A DNA stretch of 64,000 bases from Bacteroidaceae bacterium (lineage in GTDB: Bacteria > Bacteroidota > Bacteroidia > Bacteroidales > Bacteroidaceae). Both the position numbers and the translations under genes were made by a program. The stretch lies in assembly GCA_017442855.1 (NCBI GenBank), contig JAFSPM010000048.1, forward strand, positions 1 to 64,000, read 5' to 3'. Under the pieces are notes generated by a model. That model was given only the letters and a program-made list of their open reading frames with translations. It searched no databases and was not told the origin of the DNA. This document shows, piece by piece, positions 38,685 through 49,245 of this stretch (the stretch's first letter is position 1; every line of letters starts with the position of its first letter).

Positions 38685-40669
38685 TGGTTGAAACGACCAT
38701 AGTCGTAACGGATACCACTGATATCAATAGAAGATTGTGCAGCGGCTTTGGCAGCTTCTTCGGCAGCAGCCTTGGCAGCTTCTTCGGCAGCTTTGGCAGT
38801 TTCCTCAGCGATGCGAGCAGCCTCTTGAGCAGCTTTTACAGCTTGCTCAGCAGCCCTACGTGCGTTCTCTGCCGCCATTCGGGCCTGCTCGACAATGCTA
38901 TTGGCAGATGAAGGGATATCAGGGACAGATGGAATGCTTTCTGCAAGAGAAGCTACATCTTTTGACGTATTGGCCAATGCCTCAGCTGCTTCTTCCTCTG
39001 CCATCTCACGATGAGTCTCTGCATAGTACTTGCTGAGATCAGGCATTGCCTCTGGATCATCGTAATAAGGCTCATTTAAAACATCGGGCTTATTGACGGG
39101 CTCCTGTATATAAGTTTCCGCTAATGGACTTTCTGTAGAGGCATCCACTGACGGTGTTTCTACTGCAGGTTCAGCTGGAGTCCTTACTGCTTCAGCATCA
39201 ACAGTAACTTTTTCAACTGGTGCTTCTTCTGTTACAGATTCGACAGCAGGTGTTGATGAAACAGGTTCATCAACAGATGTTTGTTCCTGTGCAATTTCAG
39301 GGGTCGGAGAATTCTCAGAGGCAGGTTCTGCAGCAGTTTCCCTTTCTACAGGTGTATTCTCAGCCGTTTCTTTATTCTCAGCGGACAATTCTTCAGCCTT
39401 TTGTTCCTCAGCAGGCGTTTCTTCAACGACATCAACTTCTGGGCCTTCTTCCCAATAGATTTCATCGTTGATGATAACCATGCGAGGTTCACGTTTCTTC
39501 TTTTTCACTACGGTCGCCTCTTTAGCTTCGGCCAAAGCATCTTTAACAGAAGGATCGGTATTGGCCGTCAGTTCCTTAGTAGTGCCTTCTGCAGCTTCCC
39601 CTGTTTCAGCAGCAGTACCTGCCACACCTGCAGCTGCTGCCTTGTCGATGCGTTCTTGCAGGGCCTTGTTCTTAGCTTCCACCTTCGCCTGTTCTGCCGC
39701 TTCGCGCTGGAGACGCAACGTCTCGTGGATATCTCTATCCTCTGGCTTTATCTCTTTGGCCTCAGCAGCTGGTGCATCAGGGTCGCCACCGCCATCGGGT
39801 TTCTTCTCCAAGGCAGGTTTCGGACCATCTGTTTTTTTATCAGTAACCTTATTATTAGTATTTTCCTCCTCTTCGTCATCTTCGTCCTTGCTCTCTTTAA
39901 TCATAAAAATACTCAGTTCGTAGAGGGCATAAAGAGGCAAGGCCACAGCAGTCAGCGTGAACGGATCACCCGTAGGAGTGATGATAGCTGCTGCGATAAC
40001 AATCACAACGATGGCATGACGACGATACTCACGCAAAGTACTGCGTGTCAACAAGCCAAAGAGCGAGAGCAACCAAGTTACCAAAGGCAACTCAAAAGCA
40101 ATACCCATGGCCAGTATCAGCATCATGAAATTGTCAATGTAGGAGTTCAACGAGATAAGGGTGTCGATGTTGTCACTCAAATCGTAGGTGGAGAGAAAAC
40201 GCAAAGCCAGCGGATATACCATGAAATAACCCACGGCCATGCCGACATAGAACATGACGTTACCCAACAGCAACGCCTTGCGCACGCCAGCTGCCTCGTT
40301 AGGATAGAGGGCAGGACGGATAAAAAGCCAGATTTCCCAAAAGATATAGGGAACCAGGATAACGATGGAAAGTACGAATGATGTGGTGAGATGCACAAAG
40401 AAAGGTGCAGCTAAGTTGATGTTCTGCAGTTTGATGTCAAACCGCTGGGTAAAGAAGTCACCCGTCAGATTGAACATCTCACCTATCTTTCGCAAGAATC
40501 CGTAGAAGACAAAGTTGTCGTGGCACGGTCCCATGATGACAGGGTCGAAAATGTATGGCATGGCAATGAAGAAACCTATCGCCAACAAAAACCAAAATCC
40601 CACTATTCGGGCCAGTGCCCATCGTAACACATCAAGGTGTTCCCAAAACGTCAATTCTCTGTCTTCCAT
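38681..40669 (-). CDS. tatC: TatC, twin-arginine translocase subunit, with very long C-terminal tail
   Basis: 662 residues, more than twice the family's usual length. Residues 1-275 are a normal TatC with six membrane segments, starting FWEHLDVLRW and with the conserved PYIFWEIWLFIRPALYPNE block. The remaining 385 residues are a hydrophilic tail, first Asp/Glu/Lys rich, then Pro/Thr/Glu/Ala rich, ending in an Ala-rich predicted coiled coil (repeats like AAEEAAKAA). It recognises Tat signals such as the five encoded in this window. tatA is 13 bases upstream. Confidence 0.92.
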   Translation of the reverse strand: MEDRELTFWEHLDVLRWALARIVGFWFLLAIGFFIAMPYIFDPVIMGPCHDNFVFYGFLRKIGEMFNLTGDFFTQRFDIKLQNINLAAPFFVHLTTSFVLSIVILVPYIFWEIWLFIRPALYPNEAAGVRKALLLGNVMFYVGMAVGYFMVYPLALRFLSTYDLSDNIDTLISLNSYIDNFMMLILAMGIAFELPLVTWLLSLFGLLTRSTLREYRRHAIVVIVIAAAIITPTGDPFTLTAVALPLYALYELSIFMIKESKDEDDEEEENTNNKVTDKKTDGPKPALEKKPDGGGDPDAPAAEAKEIKPEDRDIHETLRLQREAAEQAKVEAKNKALQERIDKAAAAGVAGTAAETGEAAEGTTKELTANTDPSVKDALAEAKEATVVKKKKREPRMVIINDEIYWEEGPEVDVVEETPAEEQKAEELSAENKETAENTPVERETAAEPASENSPTPEIAQEQTSVDEPVSSTPAVESVTEEAPVEKVTVDAEAVRTPAEPAVETPSVDASTESPLAETYIQEPVNKPDVLNEPYYDDPEAMPDLSKYYAETHREMAEEEAAEALANTSKDVASLAESIPSVPDIPSSANSIVEQARMAAENARRAAEQAVKAAQEAARIAEETAKAAEEAAKAAAEEAAKAAAQSSIDISGIRYDYGRFNQ

Positions 40670-40682
40670 TAAATATCAACTA

Positions 40683-40904
40683 TCAGTTATCTTTAGCCTT
40701 AGTATCCTTGTCTTCCAGTTCCTTGGTAGCGTCGCTAATTTCGCTCTTAGCCTCATTGACACCGTCTTTGAAGCTCTTAACGCCCTTACCAAGACCCTTC
40801 ATGAGTTCTGGAATCTTCTTGCCACCAAACAACAACAGGATGATCAATGCGATAATGATCCACTCTGAGCCCGAAGGCATAAACATTAACAGTAAATTTT
40901 CCAT
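40683..40904 (-). CDS. tatA: TatA/E-type twin-arginine translocase subunit
   Basis: 73 residues: one N-terminal membrane helix ([13 protein letters not shown]), a Phe-Gly hinge, then an amphipathic helix ([20 protein letters not shown]) and a charged tail. These are the TatA features; no separate TatB is seen, so one protein may serve both roles. It is read with murF-alr upstream and tatC downstream. Confidence 0.92.
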   Translation of the reverse strand: MENLLLMFMPSGSEWIIIALIILLLFGGKKIPELMKGLGKGVKSFKDGVNEAKSEISDATKELEDKDTKAKDN

Positions 40905-40938
40905 AATTCTTATTGTTTTTAAATTGTTAATAATATTC

Positions 40939-43419
40939 TTAATCTTGGAAATATATTCGTTTCACACGGTTGCTTACACTGGTTAGCACCTCGTACGGGA
41001 TGGTGTCCAGCGCATCGCTCAATACGGTTACTGGCAGATGGTCGCCAAAGATTTCCACCTTATCACCTTCCTTGCAATCGATGTCGGTAACATCAATCAT
41101 GCACACATCCATGCAGATATTGCCCACGTAGGGAGCCTTCTGGCCATTGACCAGACAGTAGCAGTTGCCGTTGCCCAAATGACGGTTCAAACCATCGGCA
41201 TAGCCGATAGGTATGGCGGCAATGCGTGACGGACGGTTGAGATGTCCTTTGCGGCTATAGCCCACTGTCTCATCAGCCGGCACATCATGTGTCTGCAAGA
41301 TGGTGGTTTTGAGAGTACATACATTGTGCATCACAGCATTGGTAATGGGGTTGATACCATACAAGCCCAACCCCAGACGCACCATATCCAACTGGCTGCC
41401 TGAGAAGCGCTCGATACCTGCCGAGTTGCAGATGTGTCGCAAAATCTTATGTGGAAAAGCAGCCTGTAGTTCATTGGCAGCTTTCAGGAAAGTATTAATC
41501 TGACGACAGGTAAATGCATCAAATTGCTCGGAGTCACTGCCCACAAAATGGGAGAATACCGAGCGTACAATCAGGGCATTCTGACTCTTCAGCCGGTTAA
41601 TCAGTGCAGGTATATCGGAAGTGTCGAAACCCAAGCGATGCATACCTGTATCCAGTTTGACATGTATCGGGAAGTTGGTGATACCTTCTTTCTCAGCAGC
41701 TTCAATCAAGGCTTCCAGCCAATGGAAGCTATATACCTCAGGTTCCAGCTTATAGTCGAACATGGTCTTGAAAGCGGTCATCTCCGGGTTCATAATGAGG
41801 ATGTTGGCATGGATGCCAGCCTTACGGAGTTCTGCTCCCTCATCAGCCACCGCCACCGCCAAATAATCCACCCGATGATCCTGTAAGGTACGTGCCACTT
41901 CGATGGCACCAGCTCCATAGGCCGATGCTTTCACCATGCACACCATCTTAGTAGTAGGTTTCAGCAAACTGCGATAATAGTTGAAGTTTTCAACCAAGGC
42001 ACCGAGGTTGACCTCTAAGATGGTTTCATGTACTTTCTTCTCGATGGCCTCGGTCAGTTCGTCGAAGCCAAACTTACGGGCACCCTTGATGAGGATAATC
42101 TCATGATCCAGCCTCAGCCTGTGCTCATTGATGGCCTCCAGCAAATCGTTGGTAGAGGAAAAGAAAGCACGTTCGATAGAAAACTCATCAGCACATGAGG
42201 CAATCTCCTCACCTACTCCAATAATGCGTTGTATGTCCTTGCTGATTAGCAATTGTGCCACCTGACGGTAAAGAATAGGAGCCTTTTTGCCTGTTTCCAA
42301 TATATCACTCAATATTAAAGTGCGCTTCAACTGTTTGTCTTGCGAACGGCGATACTGAAAATCCAGAGCCAGTTCCAAGGAAGTGAGATCGGAATTGTAG
42401 CTATCATTAATCAGCAGACAGTTATTCTTGCCCTCCTTTACCTCCAGTCGCATAGCTACTGGCTCCAAATGAGCCATACGTTCAGCAACCTGCTCTGGTG
42501 GAATCATCAAGTAGCAGCAAACACCTAAGCAGTTCAGGCAGTTTTCTATAGAGGCATCATCGATGAAAGGCAACGTAAACTGATTCACCATGTCAAGGTA
42601 ACGATAAGTGATTTGCGTACTATCCTCACCTTTTTCTACTTTACTAATAAATAAGGGGCGGTCGGCATCCTTACGGCTCCATGCCATCGAACGGGTAGCA
42701 AGCAGGGAATTACTCACGCAATTGTTAATGAAATCATCATCACCGTTATATATCACCACATCGCTGTCTCTGAAGAGTGTCAGTTTCTCCATGCATTTTA
42801 CCTGGCGCGAGAAGAAATTCTCCTGATGTGCTCCTCCAATATTGGTAAGTACACCGATGGTAGGTTGAATGATGTCACGCAACGCCTCCATCTCACCTGG
42901 CTGAGAGATGCCGGCTTCAAAGATGGCGAGTTCAGTACCTTCGTGCAGTTGCCATACTGATAGAGGTACACCTATCTGGGAGTTATAACTGCGTGGTGAA
43001 CGCACTACTACCTTATCAGGGCTCAACAACTGGTGCAGCCATTCCTTCACGACCGTCTTACCATTACTGCCAGTAACACCAATCACAGGGATATTGAACT
43101 GTTTTCTGATGCACTGCGCTAATTTCTGTAAGGCACTGAGCGTATCAGGCACCAACAAGATGTTGGCATCTTTGATGTTGAGGGCTTCTACCTCAGCATA
43201 ATCGGAGCGAGCAACTACAAAGTTTCTCACGCCACGCTGGTATAGTTCATTGATATAGTGTGTACCGCTGTTGCGCTTTGTTGTCAAGGCAAAGAACAGG
43301 GTTGCCTCAGGAAAGCTGAGGGAACGGCTGTCGGTCAACAGCCAATCGATGGTAGCAGGGGTATCGCCTACCCTTTGTGCACCTATTTCTAACGCAATCT
43401 GTTCAATTTGGTAAGACAT
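40939..43419 (-). CDS. murF-alr: Bifunctional MurF / alanine racemase
   Basis: 826 residues. The first 450 or so are a Mur ligase ([18 protein letters not shown] loop, then [10 protein letters not shown]), adding D-Ala-D-Ala to UDP-MurNAc-tripeptide. The rest is alanine racemase with the PLP lysine in [10 protein letters not shown], the Tyr-containing VGYSRKG and GYADG. The fusion couples D-Ala supply to its use and is usual in Bacteroidales. It overlaps the upstream GSCFA gene by 31 bases. Confidence 0.94.
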   Translation of the reverse strand: MSYQIEQIALEIGAQRVGDTPATIDWLLTDSRSLSFPEATLFFALTTKRNSGTHYINELYQRGVRNFVVARSDYAEVEALNIKDANILLVPDTLSALQKLAQCIRKQFNIPVIGVTGSNGKTVVKEWLHQLLSPDKVVVRSPRSYNSQIGVPLSVWQLHEGTELAIFEAGISQPGEMEALRDIIQPTIGVLTNIGGAHQENFFSRQVKCMEKLTLFRDSDVVIYNGDDDFINNCVSNSLLATRSMAWSRKDADRPLFISKVEKGEDSTQITYRYLDMVNQFTLPFIDDASIENCLNCLGVCCYLMIPPEQVAERMAHLEPVAMRLEVKEGKNNCLLINDSYNSDLTSLELALDFQYRRSQDKQLKRTLILSDILETGKKAPILYRQVAQLLISKDIQRIIGVGEEIASCADEFSIERAFFSSTNDLLEAINEHRLRLDHEIILIKGARKFGFDELTEAIEKKVHETILEVNLGALVENFNYYRSLLKPTTKMVCMVKASAYGAGAIEVARTLQDHRVDYLAVAVADEGAELRKAGIHANILIMNPEMTAFKTMFDYKLEPEVYSFHWLEALIEAAEKEGITNFPIHVKLDTGMHRLGFDTSDIPALINRLKSQNALIVRSVFSHFVGSDSEQFDAFTCRQINTFLKAANELQAAFPHKILRHICNSAGIERFSGSQLDMVRLGLGLYGINPITNAVMHNVCTLKTTILQTHDVPADETVGYSRKGHLNRPSRIAAIPIGYADGLNRHLGNGNCYCLVNGQKAPYVGNICMDVCMIDVTDIDCKEGDKVEIFGDHLPVTVLSDALDTIPYEVLTSVSNRVKRIYFQD

Positions 43420-44384
43420 GATTCTTTTTCTTTATCGAAGTCAAAGTAAGGATATTTTTCTGAAAGTGCTTCTATTTTTAACACAATTTGTTGTAAAAAT
43501 CGTGCATAATCCTCGGATTCTGGATGCAAAGGACGATGTTCCATCATATTTTTAATTTCTTTAACACTTTTCATCGTCATCAAAGTATCTGGGGTGAAAC
43601 ACGCCTCCGAGAAACGTTGCCAAATAAACTCTACAGCCATACGGGAAGGGTGCACCAAGTCGTCGGCATAGAAACGATAATCACGCAACTCATCCATCAG
43701 CAGTTCGTAGGCAGGATAATACAGTATCTTATCAGGAAACAGTTGTTTGAGTTGATCACTCGATAACAACAAAGTGGCTTTGCTCAGCTGGTTTTCGTGC
43801 AAGCCATCACGTATGTGACGAATGGGACTGACGGTAAACAACACCCTCATGGCAGGGTTCACTTGCCAAATAGCTTGCAGCAAAGATTTATATGTATCCA
43901 CGATCTCTCCTATCGGCAACCGTCTTCTGTTAAACAGCTTTTCAGGCAGCTTATGACAATTGGCCACTACCTTTCCTGTTTCTCTCCATTCATATACATA
44001 GGCAGAGCCAAATGTAATGAACAGGCAAGTAGTCTGTTTCAAGCTATCGCGACAAGCAACGAGTGAATGTCGGATGTTATCCCATAAACCCTCTTTTGTG
44101 GGTGCCGAGAAATCTCCATGAAAAGAAAGGCTATGCCAACATCCCTCGTGAAAAATAAAATCATCCTCCGTTGGAAATTTATTTTCCAGTAATAAACGAA
44201 GCGAGGAGGCGATGCTCATGGGGTTGTAGAGCACTCCAAAAGGATTGATCTGGCAACGCAACTTGGTCTCTTGCAAGCGTTCACCTATCTCGGTAGCGAA
44301 ACAAGAACCCATGAGTAGCAGGACATCATGGTAATCCAGCTGAGGGGAGATTTTACTTGTTTCTACGCTTGTAAAGAGGTTCAT
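43389..44384 (-). CDS. GSCFA domain protein
   Basis: About 331 residues from ATG 44384, just after a promoter. The name-giving motif is present as MGSCFATEIGERL, followed by NPFGVLYNP, the FITFGSAYVY segment and TVSPIRHIRDG. GSCFA proteins have an SGNH-like fold and unknown function. An in-frame ATG at 44471 is upstream of the -7 box. The gene overlaps murF-alr, so it is in the cell-wall operon; a role on peptidoglycan or capsule ester groups is inferred from position only. Confidence 0.88.
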   Translation of the reverse strand: MNLFTSVETSKISPQLDYHDVLLLMGSCFATEIGERLQETKLRCQINPFGVLYNPMSIASSLRLLLENKFPTEDDFIFHEGCWHSLSFHGDFSAPTKEGLWDNIRHSLVACRDSLKQTTCLFITFGSAYVYEWRETGKVVANCHKLPEKLFNRRRLPIGEIVDTYKSLLQAIWQVNPAMRVLFTVSPIRHIRDGLHENQLSKATLLLSSDQLKQLFPDKILYYPAYELLMDELRDYRFYADDLVHPSRMAVEFIWQRFSEACFTPDTLMTMKSVKEIKNMMEHRPLHPESEDYARFLQQIVLKIEALSEKYPYFDFDKEKESCLTKLNRLR

Positions 44385-44409
44385 ATTGTTTTTTTTCCTG
44401 TTCTTCGTG

Positions 44410-44450
44410 CAAAGATAATGTTTATTTATGTATTTTTGCATCCAAGGAGG
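44410..44450. promoter_or_regulatory. Divergent promoters for GSCFA operon and dxs, with strong dxs RBS
   Basis: On the minus strand TATCTTTG (44410-44417) serves GSCFA. On the plus strand TATTTTTG (44431-44438) serves dxs, and AAGGAGG (44444-44450) lies 6 bases before its ATG, a Shine-Dalgarno site much better than most here. The dxs leader is only about 10-15 bases. Confidence 0.75.
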
Positions 44451-44456
44451 TAAAAT

Positions 44457-46358
44457 ATGAACGAAGAACAACCAACATATAGTCTACTTGAACAAATAAA
44501 CGACCCGGAGGACCTGCGGAAAATTCCTGTAAAACAGCTTCCACAAGTTTGCAAGGAATTGAGGAACGACATCATTAGAGAAGTTTCACGCAATCCTGGG
44601 CATTTTGGTTCGAGCTTAGGTACTGTAGAACTGACCGTAGCCTTACACTATGTATTCCATACGCCCGAAGATCTGATTATTTGGGACGTTGGTCATCAAG
44701 CATACGGGCACAAGATTCTGACTGGCAGACGCGAGGCTTTTGCTACCAATCGTCAGTTTAAGGGCATTCGTCCTTTCCCCTCTCCAGAAGAAAGCATTTA
44801 TGACACCTTTGCCTGCGGACATGCATCAAATTCAATTTCCGCTGCTTTGGGTATGGCGGTGGCCGCTCAGCTCAAAGGAGAGGAAGGCAAGCATGTGGTA
44901 GCAGTGATTGGCGATGGAAGCATGAGTGGCGGATTGGCTTTTGAGGGACTCAACAATGCCTCTTCCATGCCCAATGACCTGCTGATTATCCTCAACGACA
45001 ACAACATGTCGATTGATAACAGCGTGGGTGGCATGAAGCATTACTTGTTGAACCTGACCACCACTACCAGCTACAACCAGTTACGTTATAAGGTTGCTAG
45101 GGCGATGGAGAAGATAGGAATGCTCAACGACGAACGTCGCAAGATGTTTATCCGTTTGGGCAATAGTCTCAAATCTATCGCTGCTAATCAGCAGAATGTC
45201 TTCGAAGGTATGAATATTCGCTATTTCGGACCTATTGATGGACATAACGTAGAGGAAATTATACGAGTGCTGAATAATATCAAGGATATGAAAGGCCCCA
45301 AACTGCTGCACCTGCATACCAAGAAGGGTAAAGGCTTTAAGCCTGCAGAGGAGGATCCTGCTTTCTGGCATGCCACCAGCAAGTTCAACCCTGAGACGGG
45401 CGAACGAATTCCTGAAAACACAGACAATTTACCCCCTAAATACCAGGATGTTTTTGGCGAGACCTTGGTAGAGCTGGCTAAGCAGAATGACAAGATTGTG
45501 GGCATCACGCCAGCCATGTTACAAGGTACCAGCTTGAGTAAGCTCAAGGAGGTATTTCCTGAACGCACTTTCGATGTGGGTATTGCCGAAGGACATGCCG
45601 TGACTTTTAGCGGAGGCTTGGCAAAAGAGGGTATGCAACCGTTCTGTGCTATCTATTCTTCGTTCTTGCAACGTGCATACGACCATATTGTTCACGATGT
45701 AGCATATCTGAATTTGCCTGTGGTATTCTGTATCGACAGAGCTGGCATCGTTGGCGAGGATGGTCCTACGCATCACGGTATGCTCGACATGGCGGCTTTA
45801 CGTCCTATTCCCAACTTGACCATCGCCTCCCCAATAAATGAGGTAGAATTACGACATTTGATGTACACAGGTCAGTTACCCAACAAGGGACCGTTTGTGA
45901 TTCGCTATCCAAGAGGACGAGGCATATATACCGACTGGCATCAGCCTATGGAAGAGTTGCCTGTCGGAAAAGGCAAGAAACTGAAAGAAGGCAAAGACAT
46001 AGCAGTCATTACCATTGGACCTATTGGCAATGTAGCTGTTGAAGCCATCGTCAAAGCTGAAAAAGATAAGGGGTTGAGCATCGCTCACTATGATTTGCGA
46101 TTCCTTAAGCCTATAGACACGGAGATGTTGGATGAGATAGGAAAGAAGTTCCATCGCGTTGTCACCGTGGAAGATGGCATCCTTAATGGAGGTATGGGAA
46201 GTGCCGTATTGGAATATATGTCTAACCATGACTATACGCCTACGGTGAAACGCATAGGCATACCTGATTCATTCATTGAGCATGGTACGCCTGAGGATCT
46301 CTATCATCTGTGTGGAATGGATGAGGAGGGTATTTACAAAACATTGATGAGTATATGA
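44457..46358 (+). CDS. dxs: 1-deoxy-D-xylulose-5-phosphate synthase
   Basis: 633 residues, normal length. The thiamine-diphosphate motif [17 protein letters not shown]...NDNNMSID is clear, as are [10 protein letters not shown] and the transketolase-like [18 protein letters not shown]. It condenses pyruvate and glyceraldehyde-3-phosphate at the start of the non-mevalonate isoprenoid pathway. It overlaps trkA by 4 bases (ATGA). Confidence 0.97.
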   Translation: MNEEQPTYSLLEQINDPEDLRKIPVKQLPQVCKELRNDIIREVSRNPGHFGSSLGTVELTVALHYVFHTPEDLIIWDVGHQAYGHKILTGRREAFATNRQFKGIRPFPSPEESIYDTFACGHASNSISAALGMAVAAQLKGEEGKHVVAVIGDGSMSGGLAFEGLNNASSMPNDLLIILNDNNMSIDNSVGGMKHYLLNLTTTTSYNQLRYKVARAMEKIGMLNDERRKMFIRLGNSLKSIAANQQNVFEGMNIRYFGPIDGHNVEEIIRVLNNIKDMKGPKLLHLHTKKGKGFKPAEEDPAFWHATSKFNPETGERIPENTDNLPPKYQDVFGETLVELAKQNDKIVGITPAMLQGTSLSKLKEVFPERTFDVGIAEGHAVTFSGGLAKEGMQPFCAIYSSFLQRAYDHIVHDVAYLNLPVVFCIDRAGIVGEDGPTHHGMLDMAALRPIPNLTIASPINEVELRHLMYTGQLPNKGPFVIRYPRGRGIYTDWHQPMEELPVGKGKKLKEGKDIAVITIGPIGNVAVEAIVKAEKDKGLSIAHYDLRFLKPIDTEMLDEIGKKFHRVVTVEDGILNGGMGSAVLEYMSNHDYTPTVKRIGIPDSFIEHGTPEDLYHLCGMDEEGIYKTLMSI

Positions 46359-47695
46359 AAATCATTATTGCAGGAGCAGGGGCAGTAGGTACTCACTTAG
46401 CCAAATTGCTATCGCGAGAGAAACAGGACATCTACTTGATGGACGAGAGCGAGGAGAAGCTCAGCACCCTGGGTAATAACTTCGACCTCATGACAGTGGT
46501 TGCCTCTCCTATATCTATTCAGTCTTTGAAGGATGTGGGGGCTTCTGATGCCGACCTGTTTATTGCTGTAACTCCTGACGAAGCCACCAACTCAATGGCC
46601 TGTATGCTGGCTCGTAGCTTGGGTGCCAAAAAGACGGTGGCTCGCATCGATAAATATGAATATATCGAGCCCAAGAACCAAGAATTCTTCAGACGCATGG
46701 GCATCGGTTCCTTGATTTATCCTGAGCACCTGGCAGCTAAGGAAATCGTATCATCCATTCGTATGAGTTGGGTACGCCAATGGTGGGAGTTCAGCAATGG
46801 CGCACTGATTCTCGTGGGTGCCAAGATGCGCGAAAAAGCAGAGATTCTAAATATCCCATTAAAGGATTTGGGCGCTACTGACCTGCCCTATCATGTTGTA
46901 GCCATCAAACGTGGCAACGAAACCATTATACCAGGTGGTAATGACGAGATCAAACTCTATGATATCGTTTATTTTACCACTACCAGAAAATATGTGCCCT
47001 ATGTACGTAAGATTGCTGGCAAGGAAGACTATCCTGATGTACGTACCGTGATGATCATGGGTGGCAGTCGCATCGCCATACGAACAGCGATGTATGCCCC
47101 AGATTATATGCAGGTGAAGATTATTGAGCAAAATCCGGAGCGTTGTCATTACCTCACTACTGTATTGAGCGATAAGACAATGATTATCAATAGTGATGGA
47201 CGCGACTTAGACTTGCTGAAGCAAGAGGGATTGCATAATACTGATGCTTTTGTAGCACTGACAGGCAATAGCGAGACCAATATCCTGGCTTGTCTGGCAG
47301 CCAAACGAATGGGCGTGGAAAAGACGGTGGCCGAAGTGGAAAATATCGACTATATCAGTATGGCGGAAAGTCTTGACATTGGTACCGTCATCAACAAGAA
47401 ACTGATTGCCGCCTCACACATCTACCAGATGATGCTGGATGCCGACGTGAGCAATGTGAAGTGCCTGACCTTTGCTGATGCAGATGTGGCAGAGTTTACC
47501 GTCAAAGAAGACGCTCGTGCCACCAAATACATGGTGAAAGACCTGGGTCTGCCTCGTGGTGCTACCATCGGTGGTATGGTACGCAATGGTGAAGGTATCT
47601 TGGTAAGAGGTAACACACGCATAGAAGCAGGCGACCATGTGATGGTGTTCTGCCTGAAACAGACAATCCAGAAAATCGAGAAGTTCTTTAACTGA
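46355..47695 (+). CDS. trkA: Trk potassium uptake regulatory subunit
   Basis: 446 residues with two RCK modules. Each begins with a Rossmann dinucleotide site: [17 protein letters not shown] at the start, and [14 protein letters not shown] near residue 232. The TrkA-C domains follow each. It binds NAD(H) or nucleotides in the cytoplasm and gates TrkH. Its stop shares bases with the trkH start (TGATG). Confidence 0.95.
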   Translation: MKIIIAGAGAVGTHLAKLLSREKQDIYLMDESEEKLSTLGNNFDLMTVVASPISIQSLKDVGASDADLFIAVTPDEATNSMACMLARSLGAKKTVARIDKYEYIEPKNQEFFRRMGIGSLIYPEHLAAKEIVSSIRMSWVRQWWEFSNGALILVGAKMREKAEILNIPLKDLGATDLPYHVVAIKRGNETIIPGGNDEIKLYDIVYFTTTRKYVPYVRKIAGKEDYPDVRTVMIMGGSRIAIRTAMYAPDYMQVKIIEQNPERCHYLTTVLSDKTMIINSDGRDLDLLKQEGLHNTDAFVALTGNSETNILACLAAKRMGVEKTVAEVENIDYISMAESLDIGTVINKKLIAASHIYQMMLDADVSNVKCLTFADADVAEFTVKEDARATKYMVKDLGLPRGATIGGMVRNGEGILVRGNTRIEAGDHVMVFCLKQTIQKIEKFFN

Positions 47696-49146
47696 TGATC
47701 AACTACAAAGCCATCATAAGGGTTATTGGCAACTTGTTGCTGTTAGAGACAATGATGTTGCTGTTATCGTCTGGCGTATCGGCTTATTATCATGACGATG
47801 CCTTAAATAGTCTGCTCATTACAGCTGGCTTAACAGGGATCATCGGTTCGCTTATGTCTTTCCTTTTCCGTAAGAGTCCTAATGTGTTTACCCGTCGTGA
47901 TGGATATATTATGGTAACCGCTTCATGGTTAGCTTTTGCCCTATTCGGCATGCTTCCTTTCTACCTGGCAAGTCATATCCCATCTGTTACCAATGCTTTC
48001 TTTGAAGCGATGTCCGGCATCACCAGTACGGGTGCCACCATTCTTGATGACATTGACAGCATGCCTCATGGACTGCTTTTCTGGCGTAGCATCACCCAGT
48101 GGTTCGGTGGTTTGGGTATTATCATCTTCACCATTGCCCTTCTGCCTTTCTTAGGTGTTAGTGGCTTACAGATGTTTGCAGCTGAGGTGAGTGGTCCCAC
48201 CCACAACAAGGTGACTCCTCGCATCGGCATCACCGCTCGTTGGATTTGGAGCATCTATATCGGTATTACTGCATTGCTTTTTATCCTGCTGTTACTGGGA
48301 GGTATGGGAGGCTTCGACAGTATCTGTCATGCATTTACAGCCACAGGAACAGGTGGTTTTTCTACCCATCAGGAAAGTATCGCCTACTACCACTCCTCAT
48401 ACATAGAATATGTGATTATAGCCTTTATGTTCATTTCGGGCATGAACTATAGCCTGCTCATCCTCTTTGTAAGTGGAAGATTTAAGAGGGCACTAAAAGA
48501 CAGTGAATTGAAATGGTACACCATGATTGTCGTTATTGTTACGCTTTTTATCACTGTTATGTTATGGGCAAGTCAAAACATGGAAAGCGAAGATGCGTTT
48601 AGGCACGCCCTCTTTCAGGTGGTATCCCTCCAAACATCAACAGGTTACAGTACCACCGATTACATGCTTTGGCCTTCTGTCCTGTGGGGCATGTTATTAT
48701 TTGTCATGGTGGTGGGAGCATGTGCCGGAAGTACTTCTGGAGGTTTGAAATGTATTCGTATTTTAGTGCTATTTAAAGTGTTGTTAAATGAATTCAAGCA
48801 TATTCTCCACCCCAACGCAGTGCTTCCTATAAGGATAGACAAACAAGTGGCACCTAATTCGTTGCTCAGCACAGTCATGGCCTTCTGCTTAATATACCTT
48901 ATTATTATTTTCGGTAGCACACTCTTCCTTTCCTCTATCGGAGTTGATTTTATGGAAGCCATGGGGTGCTCCGTATCAGCACTTGGCAACATGGGACCTG
49001 CCATTGGCAGTTACGGTCCTTCCAGTACTTGGAACAGCATGCCAGACGCTGGCAAGTGGCTGATGAGTTTCCTAATGTTGCTCGGACGTCTGGAAATCTT
49101 TACCGTCATCCTGCTCTTCACTCCAAATTTCTGGAAACGCAATTGA
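47695..49146 (+). CDS. trkH: Trk potassium uptake channel subunit
   Basis: 483 residues with about ten membrane segments. Four pore-loop repeats are visible, for example MSGITSTGATIL, FTATGTGGFST, LQTSTGYSTTD and SALGNMGPAIG, each with the selectivity Gly. It forms the K+ channel regulated by TrkA, encoded directly upstream. Confidence 0.95.
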   Translation: MINYKAIIRVIGNLLLLETMMLLLSSGVSAYYHDDALNSLLITAGLTGIIGSLMSFLFRKSPNVFTRRDGYIMVTASWLAFALFGMLPFYLASHIPSVTNAFFEAMSGITSTGATILDDIDSMPHGLLFWRSITQWFGGLGIIIFTIALLPFLGVSGLQMFAAEVSGPTHNKVTPRIGITARWIWSIYIGITALLFILLLLGGMGGFDSICHAFTATGTGGFSTHQESIAYYHSSYIEYVIIAFMFISGMNYSLLILFVSGRFKRALKDSELKWYTMIVVIVTLFITVMLWASQNMESEDAFRHALFQVVSLQTSTGYSTTDYMLWPSVLWGMLLFVMVVGACAGSTSGGLKCIRILVLFKVLLNEFKHILHPNAVLPIRIDKQVAPNSLLSTVMAFCLIYLIIIFGSTLFLSSIGVDFMEAMGCSVSALGNMGPAIGSYGPSSTWNSMPDAGKWLMSFLMLLGRLEIFTVILLFTPNFWKRN

Positions 49147-49183
49147 GATTTATTGTGTAGAGATTGCGTGTATTTTCTACATT

Positions 49184-49231
49184 ATTATTACCAACTTATT
49201 AAAATAAGTATTATCTTTGTGAGGTAATAAT
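49184..49231 (+). promoter_or_regulatory. Promoter and palindromes of the arabinose operon
   Basis: The -7 box TATCTTTG is at 49212-49219. ACTTATT-AA-AATAAGT (49194-49209) is a near-perfect palindrome over the -33 region, and ATTATTACC (49184-49192) / GGTAATAAT (49223-49231) flank the whole promoter. Either could bind the Nudix-type AraR encoded at 52090. Confidence 0.65.
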
Positions 49232-49245
49232 CATCATTTAAGGCA

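Noticed and set aside
39281-40381. Plus-strand frame of 366 codons
   Set aside because: It is antisense to tatC and its repetitive tail; the Phe/Leu-rich translation is what the reverse of an Ala/Glu-rich coding region gives.
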